From: Tritrichomonas musculus
Taxonomy: Eukaryota; Parabasalia; Tritrichomonadida; Tritrichomonadidae
Reading direction: 5' to 3'
DNA length: 64,000 nt
Assembly: GCA_039105265.1 (NCBI GenBank)
Contig: JAPFFF010000009.1
Coordinates: 5,580,001-5,644,000 of the forward strand
Part shown: piece after piece, positions 59,101 to 64,000 of the stretch
Layout: each line of letters opens with the position of its first letter
Position numbering within the stretch: position 1 is the stretch's first letter
The notes under the pieces: model-generated
Database searches by the model: none
Told to the model about the DNA's origin: nothing
The model's input: only the letters and a program-made list of their open reading frames with translations
Position numbers and translations under genes: made by a program

Positions 59101-61440
59101 TTCCCAATTATTTCCAAATAGATAATCCTTGAACCGAAATACTAAATTTAATGGTATCTCATAATCAGGGTCAATATCCCATCTCATACAATAATAATTG
59201 GATTCTTCATATACCTGAGATGGTCTATATAAATATAATTGATCTGATTCCTTCAAGGTAAAATACTTGGAGTCAGTTGATGGAGTAGAGGGAACAACTT
59301 CATAGATTGCTTGATATTTGGAGACCAATGAGTTATATTGATTTCGAAATACTTCTAATATATCATCATCAATCTCAATTACAATTTTATTTCCATCAGG
59401 GTCAACAATATCAAAGCTATTTTCATCATCAGTATTAACAACGTCATTATCATCAACTTCAAGTGTACGAGCATGAGGAGCAGGAGGATGTCGTGTAATC
59501 TTATTTAAAATCCATTGGGCACCTCTTCCTATTGGTTCGAAAAGGGCAGCTATTAGAATTACACATAAACAAAATGCCCCAACGCCTAAACCCCCAGCGA
59601 TTGCATATACAAGTATTACATAAACATACAGAATTAAATCAGAATAACCTCCTATATATTGCCAAAATTGAGCATCTATCCAATTTCCGCCTATCTGTAT
59701 AATATTATTAACTAAATTTGGGTAGTTCATGATAAAATCAACTATGAAGTGCCATAAGTTGCTCCAAAATAATGTAAATGAGCTATATGCTATTTTAATC
59801 ATTCGAATTCCTTCATTCTTTAATTCATCAATTTTGTTATTAAGTCTTGGTGTCAATTCTTTTATCTCATCAATGACCTGATGCAAATCTACATCCTTAA
59901 AGTCAGCATCTGCATCTTCTCCTCCAATATAAAAGATTACCCCCACTTTTTCATTATCTTTAACAGCTTCATATGCAATATCCACAATACTATCAATACC
60001 ATACCAGATAAAATAAAATAAGTTATATATAATCTTCATAAATTCTTTTGTCGCAAAAGCAATTGTTTTATAAGTTAATTTAATAGGCTGTTTAGCAAGA
60101 GATAGGGTAGTTGAAATGATATTATACAATAAGTCTTTTATCCATCCTATTGTCTTTTTACTATATAACCAATACTTAGATACATTGATTGTGAGTTCTT
60201 CTGGTTCTATTATTTTTGGAATCTTATTTTCTTCGAGTTTCTTTAATTCATCAGTAGTGGGAATTTCATAAACCATATCATCTTGGTTAACTAACTCCTT
60301 TGGTGGCTCAGTTGGAGTAGGTGTAGGCGTAGGTTCAGGTGTAGGTTCAGGTGTAGGAGTAGGAGTAGGTTCAGGTGTAGGAGTAGGAGTTGTTTCATCA
60401 ATTTCTATTTTAACCTCATGTATTTCAGGTTCACCAGTTGTTTTATTAATTAAGCACATAGAAGTATTTCCACCTGTTAAGTTCAAGAGGGTCTCATAAC
60501 TTATGGTTTGATCATTTAACGCATCTATCCATTTAGTAATATTAGCAGCTGTTGTATTTGTTTTATTAACAAAGTCTTTCATGTTAGTTATGTTAGTCTC
60601 ATTGACATCATAGGTAGTTTCATTAGTAGTTTCATTAACCTTTTCATCAACATATTTAACAGGTTCTACCTCAGTAAAATTAACAGTATTATTTGCTATC
60701 CATTTAGATATATTTTCATTACTTGTACTTATATCTTGTATTATAGCGTCCATACTTTCTGGTTTCTTGTCCTCCGTTTCATAAGTTAAGGCTTGAGTAG
60801 TTTTATCTACATGTTCAACAATTATTTTTAAATCAGATAGTTTAGACCAATCGATACTAGGTGCAATTGCATTATTTACATCATCTATATTTTTAATCAT
60901 TAAGTTCATTACATTTAGCATACCTTGATGATTCTGTGTAAGTGCTTCTATTAGTTTCTTGTGTGTACTAACATCATATGATTCTGTTATTATTTCTTTA
61001 TCATTTACCTCACCTGTAAAATAGTTTAATGTAGCACCAGGTGCAATACCAGAATCTACGTCATCCTTCATTTTAGCTAGAAAGGTATGTAAATTAGTAG
61101 CACTATCTCGTAGTCTTTCATAGAGCTTATTGAAGCTTGCACAATATTGTATTTTTGGTGTCAGTGTACCGTCAGTATTCCATGTATAAATACCTTTCCC
61201 TGCCATAAGATTAAGCGCACCAAAGTTTTCGAATCCATTTTTTTCGAAATAATCACCAACTATTTTTTCATCTATTTCAGCTTTGTTGTAGATACAATTA
61301 AATTGCACCATTTCGCCAGGTTCAATAGTGTTTTCGATGTTTAGTCGTTTACCATCTTCTTCATCAATAGTGATTTCTATATCATTTGATTTGAGTTTAT
61401 ATGCTTCCTTGCTCTTTGCAGAATACAGTGCCAAAGACAT
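56152..61440 (-). CDS. very large membrane/structural protein of the second element
   Basis: 1762 residues from the ATG at 61440 (an upstream ATG at 61482 would overlap the divergent gene). After a soluble N-terminal part there is a (PT)(PE)-rich linker at roughly 370-400, then a region with several hydrophobic segments, about 430-690 (for example LILYVYVILVYAIAGGLGVGAFCLCVILIAAL). A beta-rich middle shares blocks with the 1219-residue neighbour (FGNNWELTWDGHSW; SSKIIWADNIMTMRRDLN). A second Gly/Ala hydrophobic stretch and a Gly-rich hinge (GGNGGGGGGGGYPGDGG) follow. The C-terminus is a coiled coil. No family was recognised. It is probably a virion or membrane-anchored protein. The frame looks whole. 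Confidence 0.6.
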   Translation of the reverse strand: MSLALYSAKSKEAYKLKSNDIEITIDEEDGKRLNIENTIEPGEMVQFNCIYNKAEIDEKIVGDYFEKNGFENFGALNLMAGKGIYTWNTDGTLTPKIQYCASFNKLYERLRDSATNLHTFLAKMKDDVDSGIAPGATLNYFTGEVNDKEIITESYDVSTHKKLIEALTQNHQGMLNVMNLMIKNIDDVNNAIAPSIDWSKLSDLKIIVEHVDKTTQALTYETEDKKPESMDAIIQDISTSNENISKWIANNTVNFTEVEPVKYVDEKVNETTNETTYDVNETNITNMKDFVNKTNTTAANITKWIDALNDQTISYETLLNLTGGNTSMCLINKTTGEPEIHEVKIEIDETTPTPTPEPTPTPTPEPTPEPTPTPTPTEPPKELVNQDDMVYEIPTTDELKKLEENKIPKIIEPEELTINVSKYWLYSKKTIGWIKDLLYNIISTTLSLAKQPIKLTYKTIAFATKEFMKIIYNLFYFIWYGIDSIVDIAYEAVKDNEKVGVIFYIGGEDADADFKDVDLHQVIDEIKELTPRLNNKIDELKNEGIRMIKIAYSSFTLFWSNLWHFIVDFIMNYPNLVNNIIQIGGNWIDAQFWQYIGGYSDLILYVYVILVYAIAGGLGVGAFCLCVILIAALFEPIGRGAQWILNKITRHPPAPHARTLEVDDNDVVNTDDENSFDIVDPDGNKIVIEIDDDILEVFRNQYNSLVSKYQAIYEVVPSTPSTDSKYFTLKESDQLYLYRPSQVYEESNYYCMRWDIDPDYEIPLNLVFRFKDYLFGNNWELTWDGHSWMGDNCVNNILPKLFKSKNKTGTIEFIVKHTDIMSKLLKETVYPDMPDDHSSLNFAEILYPYLTNWRVIKTDGTEAKKNITAHTNDYSFEKFNENGATLDRAYIMVGKPDEVIATNGLYVIVDLDINGEITTLQWDCNLASGAVLTGLMNVYGDNPCIELFKYYRTKRHSVKIIEGFNHKNIRIYINKEFFNQEGLNINPFDVIIRQQFYEVEPDPRNCSTISTDLNIYSSKIIWADNIMTMRRDLNVVGGTVDTLGYEYLLLKQIVDNLVEKERIQAVYNEYTKTLRDVLSVADTVLSIVGMGLALAGALSTLKMANNSVNINTYQTTPFPAGPGGNGGGGGGGGYPGDGGSGFQGKFLVNVDLKADKMTMERFLPITTTVQNPIAGAISTFSATQVVLSTTHALTQLGNAIATLGSNVLHFFRNRPDTNGTETLNINSSSITITDNDTDNATNTITTTEQSLVRTHREVQPQVVTDETDEIRTDITVPQTTMTNTASTTIALRNQVPVIDIAGTQYTLEDIADMTREERNALVANHPDILRIQYHGREWFNVYDLFYNDQLIIHNNVFQRRTLIRPADIEMTDRIHRATDNNWSIEWEGTTYTARDIEQLSMQDRLNLPFVQNGDIGLEPYLNDQTMEAWINIIDHRGETIDPIVATIDYSAPTTANISGGQVRFVGINSQIEVNANGVRYQHYDLVATTDTWTVPGTTPAITARMIEQMSDEQRGELMDNIYSHGNLLAFNDTLDETTGEEITQVLYNGNVVATIDRRRLHVINIVNGVIEMYQQDGVISATTQVIMGAVGYVARRFLHGQWQFVRHHPGDAAAIAGVAAEAYVANRIGLFNIPSWFRRNDNPETLAEEDVLEKILAWAYHEETDDEPELEITMKDADKMMVSFDTCINIAKTYRDTLKGTIAFMCEKIKELDNTKHPLEDIDMTAYITKAEVKEMIDQKDAYIDTLETRLATLEKKCANIE

Positions 61441-61458
61441 TTTATCAGAAATTAAATT

Positions 61459-62190
61459 ATGTTGTATAGTGTTCAGAGTCAACCAGGTAATTACAATACG
61501 GTAAGACTTAATATTGATATCCCATGGAAATGTCCATACGTGAAGTACTATGTTTCATCTATTAATACCAAAGCCAACATATTAATGACAACTGCGGAAG
61601 ATTATTTAATATTTACTACATCAAAGAGTGAGGTACGAATTGATTTTGAGGAGATGTATACCTATTCATTTGGATATCTAGTCAAATTTCTAAATTCTCG
61701 TCAGACTACTATCACCTTCAAGAATATCAATAACAGAACCATATCATTAACACCTACTGAAAATATTACATTCAAGGAAGGAAGTCATAGAGCAAAATTG
61801 ATTACTGGTTTGTTCAACTGCAAGGAATTTGATGTAAAAGCTAATGAAGAAAAAAATGTACCTGATCTACCTATACTTGATTTTGCCAATAAGTTGTATT
61901 TAGTTTCATTACAGGGTGTAGCAACTCATTCATCAATTGGAGACCAAGAATATACCCCAAGCATCCTAGCAAACATTGACACAATGATAATGGATCAAGA
62001 GGCAATGATAGTTAACTATGACATGACTAAGCCAATAAAAATAAAAGTTAATACGGATTCATTAAAATATTTGGAAATGAGATTAGTTGATTTCATGTTT
62101 CAACCAGTAATATTAAAATCTCCTCTCTTCATTACCTTAAAAATAAAACCAAGCCAAGAGGCTGATATATATGACATCCTTACTAAATGA
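61459..62190 (+). CDS. candidate small capsid protein of the second element
   Basis: 243 residues, almost entirely alternating beta-strand pattern with no helices of note. The C-terminal part, IKIKVNTDSLKYLEMRLVDF followed by PVILKSPLFITLKIKP, is like the last strands of the minor capsid (penton-type, jelly-roll) proteins that Mavericks share with adenoviruses and virophages. This is a pattern-level match only. It is divergent from the 1762-residue gene, with 18 bases between the ATGs, so the two probably share a promoter. It overlaps the next gene by 8 bases at its 3' end. The frame looks whole. Confidence 0.45.
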   Translation: MLYSVQSQPGNYNTVRLNIDIPWKCPYVKYYVSSINTKANILMTTAEDYLIFTTSKSEVRIDFEEMYTYSFGYLVKFLNSRQTTITFKNINNRTISLTPTENITFKEGSHRAKLITGLFNCKEFDVKANEEKNVPDLPILDFANKLYLVSLQGVATHSSIGDQEYTPSILANIDTMIMDQEAMIVNYDMTKPIKIKVNTDSLKYLEMRLVDFMFQPVILKSPLFITLKIKPSQEADIYDILTK

Positions 62191-62506
62191 TAGCTCTGGG
62201 ACAATGATATTGGATATAAGTCCTAATAATATATATCATTTCATTCACATTCCCAACAAAGTACTCATTACCTATAAATGCTGTTCCATCTCTTGTTGTT
62301 GCTCTCTTATAATTTTCTTCAAATATTGTTATTAATTCTTTTTCCACTTTTACTGAATCACTTACTGCTTCAATTATATATACTTCGCTGTCTTTTGGAT
62401 ATTGTCCCATTCTTGTTGCAATCTTATTTGTTCTACCAATTTTGTATACAGGTTGATTAGAATAAGAAAATTCCCTTTCACGAATCAAATATATGTATTC
62501 TACCAT
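62183..62506 (-). CDS. GIY-YIG-like small protein of the second element
   Basis: 107 residues. YIYLIREREF, then VYKIGRT and later NEYFVGN, fit the GIY-YIG-like (T5orf172-type) small proteins common in large DNA viruses and their relatives: a Tyr-x-Tyr strand, KIGRT with its conserved Lys/Arg, and a C-terminal acidic/Asn residue. GIY-YIG enzymes cut DNA; activity here is not certain. It lies between the capsid candidate and the polymerase, with its 3' end overlapping the former by 8 bases. The frame looks whole. Confidence 0.55.
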   Translation of the reverse strand: MVEYIYLIREREFSYSNQPVYKIGRTNKIATRMGQYPKDSEVYIIEAVSDSVKVEKELITIFEENYKRATTRDGTAFIGNEYFVGNVNEMIYIIRTYIQYHCPRAII

Positions 62507-62561
62507 TTTAGGGTTAATAAATATTTAGCGTGATATTTTTTTATTTCTTATTTACACTTAA

Positions 62562-64000
62562 ATGACATACCTCTTTGATATATCAGTTGACCTCTATTCG
62601 ACTGCAAGAACGGAAGCAAGAAAAGAGTATAAGCAAAGGGTGAAAGACGTAAGAGACAAACGAAAGTTCAAGAAATATTTGAAAGAATTCATGACCAAGG
62701 CTAAGAAAGAAATATCATTTGACATAGATATAGGTGATGATGAAGATAAGAGACTTGCTTTCACTGAAACATTAAGACAATTACACAAAGAGAACAAGAA
62801 GAATATAGTAGTAAAAAGCGAATCATTAGGTGGTGAGGAATACAAATGGTTTACACTTTCCAAGGCACGAAGATTAGATTCAACAATAGGACATATATCA
62901 GGGACAATAGACTTGAATGATGACTGTTCAGACAATAATCCTTGGGTTGGCAATGTATTCATCCCTGCAAAATACCAGTTGCTCTTCATTAAAAATAGAA
63001 AGAGAGGCAAGCAAACATCATTCACTATTAATAAAGAAGATAATAAAGGTAAGTTGTATGAAGAAGAAGTTGAAGTCGACGAAGATTATCGCGATAATCC
63101 AGAAGGTGGATTCTTCCCTTATATTAATCTTTCTGATTTAGACTTATCACAGTACCAAATATTCAAGACAGTTGATAAGAAGAACTATAAAGACAATTGT
63201 TTGGTATATGCTTGCATTCAGTCTGGAGTATTCACTGATGAGGAAATTAATTATTTACGCTTTATGGTCAAGACTAGGTTAATCCCCAATAACTTGATAT
63301 ACGATATAGCCAAGCAGTTTAAATGCCATTTTGTTGTAAGAAGGATTAATGAGGGAAAAGATGTAGTAAACCAACAAGAAATAAAAATAGATACAAGAAA
63401 GAGACCATGGGCCAAAGAGTATGACCGAATTGTTGACTTATTACTGTACAAGAACCATTACATGATATATAAACCCCTAAATGGTGTTAAACCTATGGCA
63501 ATATTTCGCAAGCTATTTAAAGAAGGAAAGTTCAGGGAGATAAAGAACTGTGAAATGAATATCTTAGCAACGAATGAATACAACTCTCACTTAGCGGATT
63601 ATACAGACCTTGAATATGATCCTGAATTGTGCTGTAAACTAATAGATTCATCAGAGACGAAAAAGGAGAGAGAGTGGAGTAGGATTTATTATTCTGATTT
63701 TGAAACTAATACCACTGTATCACCCCATATGCCTTATCTAAATATTACTGTGTACAGGACCAAAGAGTTAATTCATAAAATGATATTTGATGGGGAGAAT
63801 ATCGCTGACAGATTACTAAAGTCATTGGAGAACAATTCTCTCATTTACTTCCATAACCTTAAATATGATGCTTGTTTCTTTATAAATACTCCTGGATGGG
63901 ATGTACAAATAACAGAGAGAAGTGGAACGATTCTGCAAATAGTCATGACAAAGTATAAACCTAACAAGAGATTAACTTTCCGCAATAGCTACTCTATCAT
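62562..64000 (+). CDS. protein-primed DNA polymerase B, 5' part (cut by window edge)
   Basis: Open from the ATG at 62562 to the window end, about 479 residues of the N-terminal part. A charged N-terminus (EYKQRVKDVRDKRKFKKYLKEF) is followed by a domain with NCLVYACIQSGVFTDEE, comparable in place to the N-terminal domain in the fossil polymerase at 46855-51761. The 3'-5' exonuclease starts with YYSDFETNT (motif Exo I, near residue 378) and YFHNLKYDACFF (Exo II, near 429). The polymerase motifs lie beyond the window. It is in the same orientation as the capsid candidate and begins 55 bases after the GIY-YIG gene's start. The portion present looks whole. Confidence 0.85.
   Translation, partial: MTYLFDISVDLYSTARTEARKEYKQRVKDVRDKRKFKKYLKEFMTKAKKEISFDIDIGDDEDKRLAFTETLRQLHKENKKNIVVKSESLGGEEYKWFTLSKARRLDSTIGHISGTIDLNDDCSDNNPWVGNVFIPAKYQLLFIKNRKRGKQTSFTINKEDNKGKLYEEEVEVDEDYRDNPEGGFFPYINLSDLDLSQYQIFKTVDKKNYKDNCLVYACIQSGVFTDEEINYLRFMVKTRLIPNNLIYDIAKQFKCHFVVRRINEGKDVVNQQEIKIDTRKRPWAKEYDRIVDLLLYKNHYMIYKPLNGVKPMAIFRKLFKEGKFREIKNCEMNILATNEYNSHLADYTDLEYDPELCCKLIDSSETKKEREWSRIYYSDFETNTTVSPHMPYLNITVYRTKELIHKMIFDGENIADRLLKSLENNSLIYFHNLKYDACFFINTPGWDVQITERSGTILQIVMTKYKPNKRLTFRNSYSI

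Larger units (their letters stand above)
52197..64000. mobile_element. second Maverick/Polinton-type element, runs off the window
   Basis: A virus-like element whose left end is placed at about 52197, where an AG-starting tandem (AGTATAGTATAG) and GC-rich hairpins begin. The other end lies outside the window, so neither inverted ends nor target duplication can be confirmed. Parts seen: two very large related structural-looking proteins on the minus strand, a candidate small capsid protein on the plus strand, a GIY-YIG-like protein, and the 5' part of a protein-primed DNA polymerase B. All frames present look whole, so it appears recent. Integrase, protease, packaging ATPase and major capsid protein, if present, would lie to the right. 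Confidence 0.65.

Noticed and set aside
62594-63025. 143-codon minus-strand frame opposite the polymerase start
   Set aside because: Shadow of the plus-strand polymerase gene, which carries recognisable exonuclease motifs.
1-64000. tRNA, rRNA or CRISPR-like arrays
   Set aside because: No T-arm (GGTTCRANTCC) with a matching acceptor stem, no rRNA core sequence, and no regularly spaced repeat-spacer pattern was seen by eye.

Overview
The window looks like a chromosome segment of an anaerobic trichomonad (Parabasalia), most likely a Tritrichomonas-type species. The DNA is very AT-rich. Host genes are single uninterrupted reading frames, up to 10.6 kb, with short AT-rich gaps. There is basal-body/axoneme gene content, and Maverick/Polinton elements, which are abundant in trichomonads, fill the right-hand third. 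The species call is inference from style and content; no marker gene settles it.

Host part (1-42.5 kb). In order: a CEP164-like WW/coiled-coil protein; a SAPS-family (PP6 regulatory subunit) protein; a KATNIP-like protein; a TMEM181/Wntless-type membrane protein; a large disordered repeat protein; a candidate beta-barrel outer-membrane protein; a disordered acidic/serine-rich protein; a 3529-residue dynein-heavy-chain-like protein that has lost the AAA1 P-loop; a metallo-beta-lactamase/RNase Z-fold enzyme; an AAAP-type amino-acid transporter; the proteasome lid subunit Rpn8; a glucose-6-phosphate 1-epimerase; a small unknown protein; and an RCC1-repeat pseudokinase. Three genes (CEP164-like, KATNIP-like, dynein-like) point to cilia/flagella. 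The others are housekeeping or of unknown role, and no operons are expected.

The gaps hold several non-autonomous DNA transposons that can be recognised from inverted ends plus exact target duplications: 31437-31581, 31609-32496 (Mutator-like, 10-bp duplication) and 43073-43585 (8-bp duplication). They also hold many strong hairpins, among them a three-way-junction fold at 39026-39119 and a run of three hairpins at 38517-38639.

Mobile part (42.7-64 kb). It opens with a decayed DDE transposase gene (43.85-44.99 kb). Next comes a 6.9-kb Maverick/Polinton-like fossil (45173-52095) with inverted ends, a 5-bp target duplication and a broken protein-primed DNA polymerase B gene, but no recognisable integrase or capsid gene. 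Just 0.1 kb later a second, larger Maverick/Polinton-type element seems to begin (about 52.2 kb) and runs off the right edge. It carries two very large related structural-looking proteins, a candidate small capsid protein, a GIY-YIG-like protein and the 5' part of a whole-looking polymerase B.

The most unusual signal is inside the 6.9-kb element. Short paired-hairpin cassettes with 3-base loops are dispersed in and between its reading frames, and two copies of one cassette keep their stems through compensatory base changes. They resemble the double-hairpin elements known from some fungal mitochondrial genomes. The catalytically dead dynein-like protein and the compact polB-only element are the next most interesting items.
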